This document shows positions 7,005 to 15,953 of a stretch of 64,000 nucleotides of DNA, piece by piece. The stretch's first letter is position 1. Each line of letters opens with the position of its first letter. Below the pieces are notes generated by a model. It was not told the origin of the DNA. It saw only the letters and a program-made list of their open reading frames with translations, and made no database searches. The stretch lies in assembly GCA_016124445.1 (NCBI GenBank), contig WGNR01000006.1, positions 124,001 to 188,000 of the forward strand, read 5' to 3'. Origin of the DNA: a bacterium. Its GTDB lineage: Bacteria; Planctomycetota; Planctomycetia; Pirellulales; Pirellulaceae. The translations under genes were made by a program, and so were the position numbers.

Positions 7005-8939
7005 ATGCAAGCATATCGCTGGGGCCAGATTGGTCTACTTGTCGTCGGAATCCTTTTCATCACTGCGCAGCAAGTCGTTGCCGCGCCGAAGGCCGCGACG
7101 GTCCTTCCGCAGACGACCAAGAGCTACGTTTCGATTCCCGACTTCGACCAGGCTTCTGCCAACTTCGACGAAACCCAGATCGGCAAGATGGTGGCCGATC
7201 CGGCGATGAAGCCGTTTGCGGATGACCTGAAGGAGCAGATCAAACGAAAGCTGATCGCCGGCGGCGTGAAGCTGGGGATCACGCTCGATGACCTGAAAGG
7301 GGTCTACGCAGGCGAAATCTGTTTCGCCAACGATCAGCCCGATGGGCCCAAGTCGGACGGCGTTGTCGTGACTGTTGATGTCACGGGAAAGAAGGCCGAA
7401 GTCGCCGCCTTGATGGCCAAGATTTCCGCCAACCAAAAGAAGAACGGCGCGACGGAATCCCAGGTCAACGTTCGGGGAGTTCTGGTCACCAAGTTCGATT
7501 TGCCTGCTCAGGAAGGTAAGCCTGGTCCACGCGAAGCGTTCTATGTCGTTCAAAACGATCTATTGATCGCGACCGACTCCGAGCCGACCCTGAGCTACAT
7601 CCTGGATGCGATCGACGCACCAAAGATGGACAACCTGAACTCACTGGAAGCTTTCCAAGAGGTTCTCAAGCGAACGGCCGCCGGACGTGCGCTGCCAACC
7701 TACGACTTTGAATGGTTCGTCGAACCGTTCGGCTATGCCGAAGTGCTCCGCTCGCAACAGGGTGGCCGCAAGAAGCGTGGTACCGACATGCTGCAGCTGC
7801 TGCGGAACCAGGGATTCGACGCGATCAAGGGATTGGGCGGCTACGTCAACTTTGTCGTGGTGAATAACAAACTAGCCAATGAAAAGCAGTTGGAAATGGT
7901 GCATAGCTCGTATATGTATGCTCCAGCCGATCCGCAGGCACAGCCTGGCGAACGTTTTCAGCTGGGTGCCCGGATCCTGGATTTCCCCAACGACATCAAT
8001 TTTAAGCCCTACGATTGGGTTCCAGCCGAGTTGGCAAGCTTCCTCGACTTCCGCTGGGACGTACAGGATGCATTCAAGTACAGCGAGACGATCGTCAACG
8101 AATACGCCGACGACGAGATCTTCGATGAGTTGATCGAAAGCTTGGAAAAGGACCCAGCTGGCCCCAAAGTGAACATCGTCAATCAAATTGTGAAGCACCT
8201 GGACAACAAGGTCTGCATGCTGGTTGACGTCAAGACGCCAATCACGCCGAATTCGGAGCAGCGTCTCATTGCGGTGCATCTGTTAAACGCAGCCCCGGTC
8301 AAAGCGGCTGTCACGCAGATCATGACCCAGGACCCGAATGCCGAAAAGCATGTATTCGAGGAAGAAGACATCTGGGAGATTCACGAGGAAGAAGAAGAGG
8401 TTCCCACGCTGATCATCAGTGGACCTGGCTTCCCGGAACCGATCAACGATCAACTTGCCCAAGCTGGTAACGGCAAGCCGCCCAAGATTCCCAACGCCGT
8501 TGCCGTGGTTGATGACTGGGTCTTTTTTGCCAACAACAAAGAAGTGATCGAGAAGGTGATCACCACCAAGAAAGGTGCACCGAAGGCGCCTCTTCTGGCA
8601 ACCGCCCCTGATTACCTCCGAATCCAGGCTGCTTTGAGCATCTTGGGAAGTGGTCAGGACAGCTTCCGCCATTTCGTACGCTCGGACAAGGCCGCTCAGA
8701 TGACCTACGAACTGATGCAGCAAGGCAAGATGCCGGAAGCGGAATCGGCCCTGGGCAAGGTGATCAACGAACTATGGAGCCTGGGCCAGGAAGATGATAT
8801 GTTCACCCGCGAGCAGCAGATCGACGCAACCAAGCTGCCTCCCTTCGCTCAGATCGAAGGTTACCTCGGCCCGTCGGGGACCTACGTCCGAACGGAAGCC
8901 GACGGCTGGTACGCATCGGGTGCGATGCTGAAGAAATAG
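7005..8939 (+). CDS. Secreted hypothetical protein (644 aa)
   Basis: I do not recognise a named family, although proteins of this look (exported, about 600-700 residues, acidic) are common in Pirellulaceae. The chosen ATG at 7005 gives a clear signal peptide, MQAYRWGQIGLLVVGILF, cleaved near VVAAPKA; GGAGGA lies upstream. A TTG at 6963 would bury this signal. The mature part is mixed alpha/beta, with an acidic stretch at about residues 450-465 (EEEDIWEIHEEEEEVP). It has no lipobox and no further membrane segment, so a periplasmic or extracellular location is inferred. Confidence 0.7.
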   Translation: MQAYRWGQIGLLVVGILFITAQQVVAAPKAATVLPQTTKSYVSIPDFDQASANFDETQIGKMVADPAMKPFADDLKEQIKRKLIAGGVKLGITLDDLKGVYAGEICFANDQPDGPKSDGVVVTVDVTGKKAEVAALMAKISANQKKNGATESQVNVRGVLVTKFDLPAQEGKPGPREAFYVVQNDLLIATDSEPTLSYILDAIDAPKMDNLNSLEAFQEVLKRTAAGRALPTYDFEWFVEPFGYAEVLRSQQGGRKKRGTDMLQLLRNQGFDAIKGLGGYVNFVVVNNKLANEKQLEMVHSSYMYAPADPQAQPGERFQLGARILDFPNDINFKPYDWVPAELASFLDFRWDVQDAFKYSETIVNEYADDEIFDELIESLEKDPAGPKVNIVNQIVKHLDNKVCMLVDVKTPITPNSEQRLIAVHLLNAAPVKAAVTQIMTQDPNAEKHVFEEEDIWEIHEEEEEVPTLIISGPGFPEPINDQLAQAGNGKPPKIPNAVAVVDDWVFFANNKEVIEKVITTKKGAPKAPLLATAPDYLRIQAALSILGSGQDSFRHFVRSDKAAQMTYELMQQGKMPEAESALGKVINELWSLGQEDDMFTREQQIDATKLPPFAQIEGYLGPSGTYVRTEADGWYASGAMLKK

Positions 8940-8966
8940 TTTCGAGCTTTCAAAACGGAAATTCAG

Positions 8967-8999
8967 GAAAAGCCTCGGTCAACGGTCGAGGCTTTTCTT
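8967..8999. terminator. Bidirectional terminator
   Basis: An 11-bp perfect stem GAAAAGCCTCG (8967-8977) with CGAGGCTTTTC (8987-8997) carries A and T tracts in its arms and so can act in both directions. It lies between the convergent genes at 7005-8939 and 8998-9762. Confidence 0.8.
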
Positions 9000-9762
9000 A
9001 TGCGCTGGCTTCTTCGGTAACCGAATCATCAGCTTCGGGAGTTTCCCCGTACCGATCCAAGAGGTAGCTGCGGGTTGGCTCCAGCACTTGTAGCGTCTTG
9101 GTGTACTTGATTGGGATACGGTTAGCGGCTTCAAAGTACGTCGACTCGTCCACCACAATGTAAACCATCACGATACGATCAGGCGAGAACTTGCTAGGCC
9201 GTAGGACGACTCGCCCCCAGGGAATCTTATGAAATGAGCCGATCAAGACACCTTTCTCGAAGAATTCGGTCACGCCTGGCGTGCGTCCCCAAAACATATT
9301 CATGCCAATCGCTCCAGCGAAGATGGGCAATTGGACTTGTTGCACAATCAAAAAGGGAAGCGTTTCCAGGGCTGCGGGGGAAAGACTAAATACCAGCGTA
9401 AACGCCAGCTGAGCCACCGAGATCATCACGACCGAGAGCGTGCTGAGGACGATCGGGCCGTACTTGCCTGGGATACTGCCTGGGTAGCCTATCCCGATTC
9501 GATCGCCCATCGCTTTGATGAGCAGCTTTCGGCGGAACGAAAAAATCAGAACCGTAAGCGCGAGGATTGCCAACTGAACCGTAAAGAAAAACAGGAATGT
9601 CCACTGATGTTGGGAGCCCAGCATGCGAAATGCAGGGGCAAGCAGCGCCAATAGAAATGCGATTCCGGTCATCGCCGCCATGATATGAACGATGTTGAAC
9701 TGGATCGTTCGCTCTTTCACTTCCTCCATAGGAAAATAGTCGGTCGATGGCGAATCAGACAT
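8998..9762 (-). CDS. Membrane protein, hypothetical
   Basis: The 254-residue product starts at the ATG 9760-9762 (MSDSPSTDYFPMEEV). After about 25 hydrophilic residues it has membrane segments at about 28-46, 55-75, 100-125 and 130-150, followed by a soluble domain of about 90 residues (FFEKGVLIGSFHKIPWGRVV...) and an acidic tail. The soluble part resembles the small beta-rich domains attached to many bacterial membrane anchors (DUF5673-like 'G.......I.W..V......'), but I cannot name a family with confidence. It is transcribed away from the AAA+/VWA operon. Confidence 0.6.
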   Translation of the reverse strand: MSDSPSTDYFPMEEVKERTIQFNIVHIMAAMTGIAFLLALLAPAFRMLGSQHQWTFLFFFTVQLAILALTVLIFSFRRKLLIKAMGDRIGIGYPGSIPGKYGPIVLSTLSVVMISVAQLAFTLVFSLSPAALETLPFLIVQQVQLPIFAGAIGMNMFWGRTPGVTEFFEKGVLIGSFHKIPWGRVVLRPSKFSPDRIVMVYIVVDESTYFEAANRIPIKYTKTLQVLEPTRSYLLDRYGETPEADDSVTEEASA

Positions 9763-9977
9763 GGTTGCTCTCAAGCTGGTCAGAGGGTGACTGTCATCAG
9801 GCTATCCGAGGGGGATCGAGAAGTAAACGGAATCAATGCTACGAGTCCTTTGGGGACATTCGCTCTGGCCGATCAGATCTTTTCGGTGACTCGCCTGGGG
9901 CCAGTTGTCAGGGGACTTGCCATCTTGGTTCGCCGATCAGCTTGTGGGCAGAAATCGCTCCGCAGCGCGGTCAATGC

Positions 9978-10005
9978 TTGGCGATTACGTTCGCTGCGCT
10001 ATAAT
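9978..10005 (+). promoter_or_regulatory. Predicted promoter of the AAA+/VWA operon
   Basis: A perfect -10 hexamer TATAAT (10000-10005) is preceded by TTGGCG (9978-9983) at 16-base spacing. The predicted start near 10012 gives a leader of about 38 bases before the GTG at 10050. Confidence 0.5.
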
Positions 10006-10049
10006 TCCGGGAGTTTCTGACAAATGCCATTCATGGGAAAGATTCGCTA

Positions 10050-11489
10050 GTGACCAGTTCGAACGACGTGACCCAACCCCCAGTGCGCCCTGCGAACCTG
10101 AACCAACTCAAGGAAAGCGGTTGGACGTCGCGCTCGGTGAAGCAAGAGATCCAAGAGAACTTCGTCCACATGCTTGCCGCTGGGGACGAGACTTTCCCGG
10201 GGATGATCGGGTACGAAGATACCGTTTTGCCTGAGATTCACTTGGCATTGATTGCCGGCCATGACATGCTTTTCATGGGGGAAAAAGGGCAGGGCAAGAG
10301 CCGCATGATGCGGATGATGGTTCGCTTTCTCGACGAAGCGGTGCCGTATCTCAATATTCCTGGCTGCCCGGTTCATGAAGATCCATACCATCCAATTACC
10401 TCGATCGCCAAGAAGTTTGTTGTCGAGCATTCCGACGAAGAGATCCCGATTGCCTGGTGGCCGCGGGAAGAACGCTACGCCGAACGCCTGGCGCCAGGGA
10501 CCAAGTTTGCCGACGTGATCGGCGAGATCGATCCTGCCAAATTGGCCAGCGGTGTCAGCATGAGCACCGAGGAAGCCCTTCACTTCGGATTGATTCCCCG
10601 GATGCATCGCGGGATCTTCGCTATGAACGAACTGCCGGAGCTGGACGAATTGGTTCAGGTCGGCTTGTTCAACATGCTGGAAGAACGGGACGTCCAGATC
10701 CGCGGGTACCCCGTGAACTTCGATATCGACCTGGTGCTGCTCTTTTCGGCCAACCCTTCCACCTTCAACCGCAGCGGCAAAGTGATTCCGCAGTTGAAAG
10801 ACCGGATTGGGTCAGTGATTCATACCCATTATCCCCGCCAGCGCGATTTGGGCATTCAGATCATCGAGCAAGAAGCGGAAGTTCGTCTCGATGGTGAGTA
10901 TCCGGTAGTAGTGCCCTACTTCATGAAGGAAGTGCTCGAGCAAATCACCGAAGCGGCCCGCCATAGCAAATTCGTCGACCAGCAGTCAGGTGTCAGCGCC
11001 CGGTTCAGTATCGCCAACTACAGCACGGTGGTCGCTTCGGCGCGGCATCGGGGGATCTTGCTTAACGAAAAGCCAGCCGTCGTCCGTTTGAGCGACTTCG
11101 GGCACATTTACACGTCGAGCCTCGGCAAATTGGAACTCGACATGATGGGAAGCCATCAGATGACCGAACGCCAGGTGCTCGACGCGCTGATTGCCGAGGC
11201 GGTTGGGACTGTCTTCCAGGAATACATCCAGGAACATGGCCTGGAGCAGATTGCCGAGATCTTCCAGAAGGGTGTGAAGATCGAAGTGGGCGATTTGCTG
11301 CCGTCGGAACACTATGGCGAGCGGCTCAAACGGGTTCCGCCGGTGTGGGACCGAGCCTTTGAGGTGAACGCCTCTGAAAACCCAGCGATGCGCGCGTCGT
11401 GCGTCGAGTTTGTTCTGGCCGGCCTGTATGCCCTCGATCGCATCAGCCGAGCCCAGCATCATGGCAAAATAACCTACGAGTTCGATTAG
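10050..11489 (+). CDS. AAA+ ATPase, MoxR/magnesium-chelatase-subunit-I like
   Basis: This 479-residue ATPase has Walker A GEKGQGKS at residues 77-84 and sensor-1 Asn in [10 protein letters not shown] (about 231-240). At the Walker B position it reads [12 protein letters not shown] (187-198), with Asn192-Glu193 where Asp-Glu is usual. The segment [18 protein letters not shown] after it is typical of ChlI/BchI and MoxR proteins. There is no porphyrin-binding ChlH subunit nearby, so chelatase activity is unlikely. It starts at GTG 10050 and lies 12 bases from the VWA gene; such AAA+/VWA pairs work as ATP-driven remodelling or metal-insertion chaperones. The substrate is unknown. Confidence 0.8.
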   Translation: MTSSNDVTQPPVRPANLNQLKESGWTSRSVKQEIQENFVHMLAAGDETFPGMIGYEDTVLPEIHLALIAGHDMLFMGEKGQGKSRMMRMMVRFLDEAVPYLNIPGCPVHEDPYHPITSIAKKFVVEHSDEEIPIAWWPREERYAERLAPGTKFADVIGEIDPAKLASGVSMSTEEALHFGLIPRMHRGIFAMNELPELDELVQVGLFNMLEERDVQIRGYPVNFDIDLVLLFSANPSTFNRSGKVIPQLKDRIGSVIHTHYPRQRDLGIQIIEQEAEVRLDGEYPVVVPYFMKEVLEQITEAARHSKFVDQQSGVSARFSIANYSTVVASARHRGILLNEKPAVVRLSDFGHIYTSSLGKLELDMMGSHQMTERQVLDALIAEAVGTVFQEYIQEHGLEQIAEIFQKGVKIEVGDLLPSEHYGERLKRVPPVWDRAFEVNASENPAMRASCVEFVLAGLYALDRISRAQHHGKITYEFD

Positions 11490-11501
11490 GAACTTCGTTT
11501 C

Positions 11502-13205
11502 ATGACGCAGCGCAAAAAAATCCCTGGCGGGATCATTCATACCTACCAGAAGTACGATCCGACGAAGTTTCCCAGTCCGAAGACGCCGCCGCCTGACTTG
11601 GTTTCGCCGGCGATGGAACATTGGTTGATGTATGGCGACCGGTTCGACCTGACGCCAGAGCAATTGGCCAACGCCGTGAAGATCGATCCGAGCCAGATCA
11701 CTGGACTGGGGCCAAGCATCGATTCGCTGATCAAGATGCTGGAGGAACGCAAGCGAAAGATCCTGGCGACCTATGAAACCGAGGCCGCCCAGAAAGCCGC
11801 CAAGAAGGCATATCGAGAACATGGCCAGCCGATGCAGGCCCCCAAACGGCAAAGAGAGCGGTTTCAGTTGGGGTTCGAGCAAGAGCAACTGTACGATCTG
11901 GAACGGGTCTGGTATGGCCTGGAGGACGAACGCTCGCCGTTTGCAAGTGAACTGGTTCAATTGATCGAGCATCTCAGCCGGAAGTACGAGGTCGACCAGT
12001 TGGCGGCCAAGTATGTCTTCACCGGGCGAACGCCGATGACCGTTGACGAGGCGATCGAGGTGAAGGAAGAGCTGGAGAAGATCGATGAGCTGCTCGAGCA
12101 ACTCAAGCAGGCCCGTGAGAACGCTCAGATCGGCATCATCGACATGGAGCAGCTTTCCGAGTACGCCGATCCTGGCGAAATGGAGCAGCTCATGCAGCTT
12201 CAGCGGCAAGTCGAGCAGTACCTGCGCGAGCAAGCCGAACAGCAAGGGCTGACCAGCCAATCAGGGCACATCCACTTGACGCCCCAGGCCTTCAAAATCT
12301 TCCAAGGCAAGCTGCTCGAGCGGATCTTCAGCAACATGGAAGCCTCGCGTTCGGGGCGGCATCAAGGGCCGATCGTCGGAGAAGGGGCGGTCGAGCTTCA
12401 GTCGACCAAGGATTACGAGTTTGGCGATTCGCTGACCAACATGGACATCCCCCAAACGCTGATCAACGCGATGCTGCGTCAGGGAGACGAGCGACCGTTG
12501 CGGATGAAGAGCGAAGACATCGTCATCCACAAGACGAAAAATAACCCCAAGTGTGCGACATGCGTCATCATGGATATGAGCGGCAGCATGCGGTACGACG
12601 CCCAGTATGCCAATGTGAAGCGGATGGCGCTGGCCATGCAGGGGCTCATTCGGAGCGAGTTCCCAGGCGACTTTTTGCAGATGATCGAAATGTATTCGTT
12701 CGCCAAGCCGGTCGCCCCCGGCGAAGTAATCGGGCTGTTGCCCAAGCCGGTCACGATCCATGATCCAGTCGTTCGCCTGAGGGCCGATATGAGCCGCCCC
12801 GATGTGAGCGAATACCGAATCCCTCCCCATTTCACCAATATTCAACATGCCTTGCAGCAAGCTCGCTTGTTCCTCAGCAGCCAGGACACGCCCAATCGAC
12901 AGATCATTTTGATCACGGATGGTTTGCCGACGGCCCACTTCGAAGGACATGAGCTGTTTTTGCTCTACCCGCCGGATCCCAAGACCGAAGCAGCCACGAT
13001 GCGGGAAGGAAAGCTTTGCCAGCAGCAAGGCATCACGATCAATATGTTCCTGGTCCCCAGTTGGTCGCAAAGCGAGGAAGATATCCGCTTTGCCTATCGG
13101 CTGGCCGAATCAACCAAGGGGCGGGTCTTCTTTACGGCCGGCAACGACCTGGATCGCTACGTCGTCTGGGACTACATCAAGCGAAAGAGAGAGGTTTTGG
13201 GGTAG
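11502..13205 (+). CDS. VWA-domain protein, partner of the AAA+ ATPase
   Basis: The C-terminal 210 of 567 residues form a von Willebrand factor A domain with an intact MIDAS: DMSGS (DxSxS) near residue 359, and a downstream ITDGLPTAH segment supplying the last Asp. The N-terminal 330 residues are charged and largely helical, with likely coiled coils around EVKEELEKIDELLEQLKQ and the Gln/Glu-rich stretch up to residue 250. No signal peptide or membrane segment is present, so it is cytoplasmic like ChlD/CoxE/YehP proteins. Immediate proximity to the AAA+ gene indicates a two-subunit complex. The client is not identifiable. Confidence 0.8.
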   Translation: MTQRKKIPGGIIHTYQKYDPTKFPSPKTPPPDLVSPAMEHWLMYGDRFDLTPEQLANAVKIDPSQITGLGPSIDSLIKMLEERKRKILATYETEAAQKAAKKAYREHGQPMQAPKRQRERFQLGFEQEQLYDLERVWYGLEDERSPFASELVQLIEHLSRKYEVDQLAAKYVFTGRTPMTVDEAIEVKEELEKIDELLEQLKQARENAQIGIIDMEQLSEYADPGEMEQLMQLQRQVEQYLREQAEQQGLTSQSGHIHLTPQAFKIFQGKLLERIFSNMEASRSGRHQGPIVGEGAVELQSTKDYEFGDSLTNMDIPQTLINAMLRQGDERPLRMKSEDIVIHKTKNNPKCATCVIMDMSGSMRYDAQYANVKRMALAMQGLIRSEFPGDFLQMIEMYSFAKPVAPGEVIGLLPKPVTIHDPVVRLRADMSRPDVSEYRIPPHFTNIQHALQQARLFLSSQDTPNRQIILITDGLPTAHFEGHELFLLYPPDPKTEAATMREGKLCQQQGITINMFLVPSWSQSEEDIRFAYRLAESTKGRVFFTAGNDLDRYVVWDYIKRKREVLG

Positions 13206-13218
13206 GTTTCACCTGCGT

Positions 13219-13665
13219 TCAATCGAGTCCTCGGAGTTGCTCTTCGACCCAAACCAGGGTCACTTCATCGACTTCAAAGCCGTCTCCCGCTTTGATCATT
13301 TCCAGCATGATCTGAAATTGATCACTGTCTTCGGATCGGAGGGCCTCCAACGCTTCGATACTGGGCTCGCTTATCTCATGCATCGCAGCCAGCCAGTAGT
13401 GCAGAAATTGACGAGATTGCGGCTGACCTTCCAGAAGCAATTCGTATTTCACCTGCAGCCGACCCAGAGAATCGAGCAGGGTGATCGTTTTGGGCCCAAC
13501 GGCATCGGGATCTCCCATCCGCAAGGTGCCAACGGGCAAGGAAGTTTTATGCCGGATTGCCTCATCGATGCTGGCCGTTGAGAGGGCAAGGTTCTGGCGG
13601 AAAAGCTGGATGACCGGAAGCGGATCCAAGGCCTCTTTAACGCGTATTTCGACGCTACGTTCCAT
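13219..13665 (-). CDS. Hypothetical acidic protein (148 aa)
   Basis: I do not recognise this protein. It begins at ATG 13663-13665 (MERSVEIRVKEAL) and is predicted helical, with net negative charge and no signal or membrane segment. The reading frame uses codons like its neighbours, whereas overlapping plus-strand frames are Arg/Ser-rich and look noncoding. It converges with the VWA gene 13 bases away. Confidence 0.6.
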   Translation of the reverse strand: MERSVEIRVKEALDPLPVIQLFRQNLALSTASIDEAIRHKTSLPVGTLRMGDPDAVGPKTITLLDSLGRLQVKYELLLEGQPQSRQFLHYWLAAMHEISEPSIEALEALRSEDSDQFQIMLEMIKAGDGFEVDEVTLVWVEEQLRGLD

Positions 13666-13917
13666 CGAGCTGGTTCAGGCTTTATCTGGAGAGAATCAGA
13701 TTAAGGCGACTAATTTGATGGAAATCCTAACTATTTCGATCGATTTACCTATGTGGTTTACCTCATCTGACCAAAAAATCGGAGACAACTTCGCCTGGAC
13801 TTGGTTTTCGCCAACGCTGGGGAGCTATCTTGCCGATGAAATCGATACGGATCGCTCGCATTCCCTGCTGGCGCCGGTCCGAGGAAGACCCGCAAAAATA
13901 CCCCTAGGGAGCAGATC

Positions 13918-14118
13918 ATGCCAAGTGTAGAAGGCATTGCGGCACAATCAGTAGCCATCAGCCAATCTCAGACACAAAATCAGTGCGAAATGTTGGTTGC
14001 CAAGAAGCAATTAGACGCACAAAAGCAACAAGGTGCGGCGATTGCTCAGTTGCTCGAGGATTCGGTTCGTCTGAGCAAGTCGCCCGGGACAGGCAATCTG
14101 ATCAACACCAATGGCTGA
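13918..14118 (+). CDS. Putative motility protein, YjfB family
   Basis: The 66-residue product matches the small YjfB-like 'putative motility protein' family: an N-terminal helix (IAAQSVAISQSQTQNQ), then a second helix containing the conserved 'K..LD..K.QGAAI..LLE.SV' (residues about 29-51), and a short Gly/Asn tail. The start ATG at 13918 has AGGGAG six bases upstream. Family members are often found with flagellar genes, but none is adjacent here; flgM lies 12 kb away. The function of the family is not established. Confidence 0.7.
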   Translation: MPSVEGIAAQSVAISQSQTQNQCEMLVAKKQLDAQKQQGAAIAQLLEDSVRLSKSPGTGNLINTNG

Positions 14119-14144
14119 GCGTCTGCTTAGTATCGAAAACGATC

Positions 14145-14180
14145 ACGCCGCGCTGCTTCGATAAGCACGCGGCGTCTTCA
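14145..14180 (+). terminator. Terminator-like hairpin
   Basis: Arms 14145-14152 (ACGCCGCG) and 14168-14175 (CGCGGCGT) pair perfectly, and the inner arms TGCTT (14154-14158) and AAGCA (14163-14167) extend the stem past one bulged C to a CGAT loop. The following sequence is moderately T-rich. It lies 26 bases after the YjfB-like gene. Confidence 0.65.
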
Positions 14181-14493
14181 TTTCTTGTTGACGCCCAATC
14201 CACATTTCCCATTTGTTGGCGCCGCCGATCCGCTAGTTGTTTGCCAACACGATTGTAAGAGCTATGGTTCGAAATGTATGGAGACGACGCGCTGGATTGT
14301 TGATCTCGAAACGACGATCAACAACAAAATCACGCGACAAACAACGCGTAAGTTATTGCGTTTTTAAAACGCCGTCGTTAGTCTAAAGAAGAGTGACATG
14401 CTTGCACGTCACGAAAGTCGCCACAGCAAGACGCGAAACTTGAAAGTTCAATCGCGATTTTGCTCCCTAGCGAACTCGTTCTGAAGGCTTTGA
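14181..14493. other. Intergenic leader with two palindromes
   Basis: No gene is evident. It contains a 9-bp inverted repeat (14297-14305 with 14316-14324, TTGTTGATC) and the palindrome GCGTTTT-T-AAAACGC (14358-14372), both upstream of the gene at 14494. They could be operator sites or RNA hairpins. Confidence 0.35.
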
Positions 14494-15084
14494 ATGATCG
14501 ATCACTACCAGGCATTTCTCGAAGCTCCTAGCCGAGAAGGTTTCCTTGAACTTCAAAAAGAAGTCCAAGCCGAAGCCGATTACTGTGCGGCTGGCAGTTT
14601 TGTCGACCAATTGTCAGATTACTGTCAACGTGGTCGTTACGAGACCATGTTTCAGTTGACTGAGCTAATGCCCTTTGCCTGGGTCGCTTCCCCTTCGGCT
14701 CACCTCTACGCATCGATCGCAGCCGAGCAAGCTGGTTGCCCTGACGATGCGGAGTTGGAACGTTTTCTGACCGAAACTATCCTGCAAGGGTTGCTGGAAA
14801 CCGGGGATGGAACGGCCAATCGGCCCTATCGGATTACCTACCTATCCGATCGCCACGATTTGCTCGCCTATTTCAGCCTGAATGTTGAAAAACAGCATCT
14901 GGTACGGTCCGCCCAGGGGACGATGGATGTCGTCACCGCGACCAACGGCGATCAAATCTGCTTCCTGCTCGGCAATCTGCCTTCCAATTACTGTCTGGAA
15001 GATCGTCCCCAGGTTCGCCCGTCAGGCGGTCATCTGCGTCTGGCCTCGAAGCGATTGGCTGCCACTCTACCCCGCCGTGCTTAG
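14494..15084 (+). CDS. Hypothetical protein (196 aa)
   Basis: The product is not recognised. The ATG at 14494 has AAGG six bases upstream. It is predicted mostly helical in the first 115 residues, with two Cys-containing helical segments (EADYCAAGSFVDQLSDYCQRG), followed by a region with beta character (RPYRITYLSDRHDLLAYF). There is no signal peptide. It precedes a HAD hydrolase by 50 bases on the same strand, so co-transcription is possible. Confidence 0.6.
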   Translation: MIDHYQAFLEAPSREGFLELQKEVQAEADYCAAGSFVDQLSDYCQRGRYETMFQLTELMPFAWVASPSAHLYASIAAEQAGCPDDAELERFLTETILQGLLETGDGTANRPYRITYLSDRHDLLAYFSLNVEKQHLVRSAQGTMDVVTATNGDQICFLLGNLPSNYCLEDRPQVRPSGGHLRLASKRLAATLPRRA

Positions 15085-15134
15085 TTTGTAACGCCAACTT
15101 CTACCGCTCCGCTCGGAAGAAACTCGCCAGGTCT

Positions 15135-15764
15135 ATGCCCATCGATTGCGTGATTTTCGATTTAGATGGGACGCTCGTTGACAGCGAGTCGCTCGGTTCG
15201 CAAACGTTGCTCGAAAAGTTTCCGGAACTGGATGATACGCCTGAGTCGCTTTCAGATCGCTATCGTGGGTGGCGGATGGCTAACATCATGGCCGATATCG
15301 AACAACGAATCGGGCGAACGCTCCCCGAAAACTTCGAGCACGATTACCGCGAGTATGCGGCCGCTCGCATCGAAGAAGGCTTGCGGCCCATGCCAGGTGT
15401 GCCTGAAATGCTGCTTCAGGTTGAATTGCCGCGCTGTGTTGCCTCGAATGCTCCGCCTGACAAGATTCATCTGGCCCTAAGGGTCTGCGGATTGGCTCGA
15501 TTCTTTGGCGAAATGGTCTTCAGTTGTTACGACATCGGAGCCTGGAAACCGGATCCGACGATTTTTCGCCATGCGGCCGATACGATGGGCTATCACCCCA
15601 GCCGCTGCATTGTGGTTGAAGATAGTGATGTCGGAGTGGCAGGAGCCACGTCGGCCGGCATGCAAGTTTTGCGATATGATCCTGCCCGGCGCTATGCCGA
15701 TGAAGTAAATGTGGTCTGTTTTACCTCGATGCAAGACCTTCCAACGCTGTTGGCTCAGTACTGA
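15135..15764 (+). CDS. HAD-superfamily hydrolase, subfamily IA
   Basis: A phosphatase of 209 residues. HAD motif I is IFDLDGTLVDSE with nucleophile Asp9 and acid/base Asp11, motif II is VASNAPPDK (Ser/Asn), motif III is the Lys in GAWKPDP, and motif IV is VVEDSDVG. The cap region (residues about 16-85) is the small helical type of subfamily IA. The arrangement is like YieH/phosphoglycolate-type phosphatases that act on sugar phosphates or phosphoglycolate. The exact substrate cannot be given. Confidence 0.85.
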   Translation: MPIDCVIFDLDGTLVDSESLGSQTLLEKFPELDDTPESLSDRYRGWRMANIMADIEQRIGRTLPENFEHDYREYAAARIEEGLRPMPGVPEMLLQVELPRCVASNAPPDKIHLALRVCGLARFFGEMVFSCYDIGAWKPDPTIFRHAADTMGYHPSRCIVVEDSDVGVAGATSAGMQVLRYDPARRYADEVNVVCFTSMQDLPTLLAQY

Positions 15765-15953
15765 AACCGCTTTGTTTTCAGCCGGCCGGGGGGATCCGGG
15801 CAGGCCTTCTGTAACGATTTTATTGCCCTGCGGGCAAGATCCTCGATAATGGAGAGGACGGCTTGATCGGTTTGTCTGGGAACCGCTCTAGCTTGATCTA
15901 GTCTATATACTCCAAGGGATCCGTTCCCTCTCACCTCACTTTTCGGCGATTCC

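Noticed and set aside
10986..12260. A 424-codon minus-strand frame opposite the AAA+/VWA genes
   Set aside because: It is antisense to two well-recognised coding regions and has the His/Leu/Asp-rich composition of a shadow frame.
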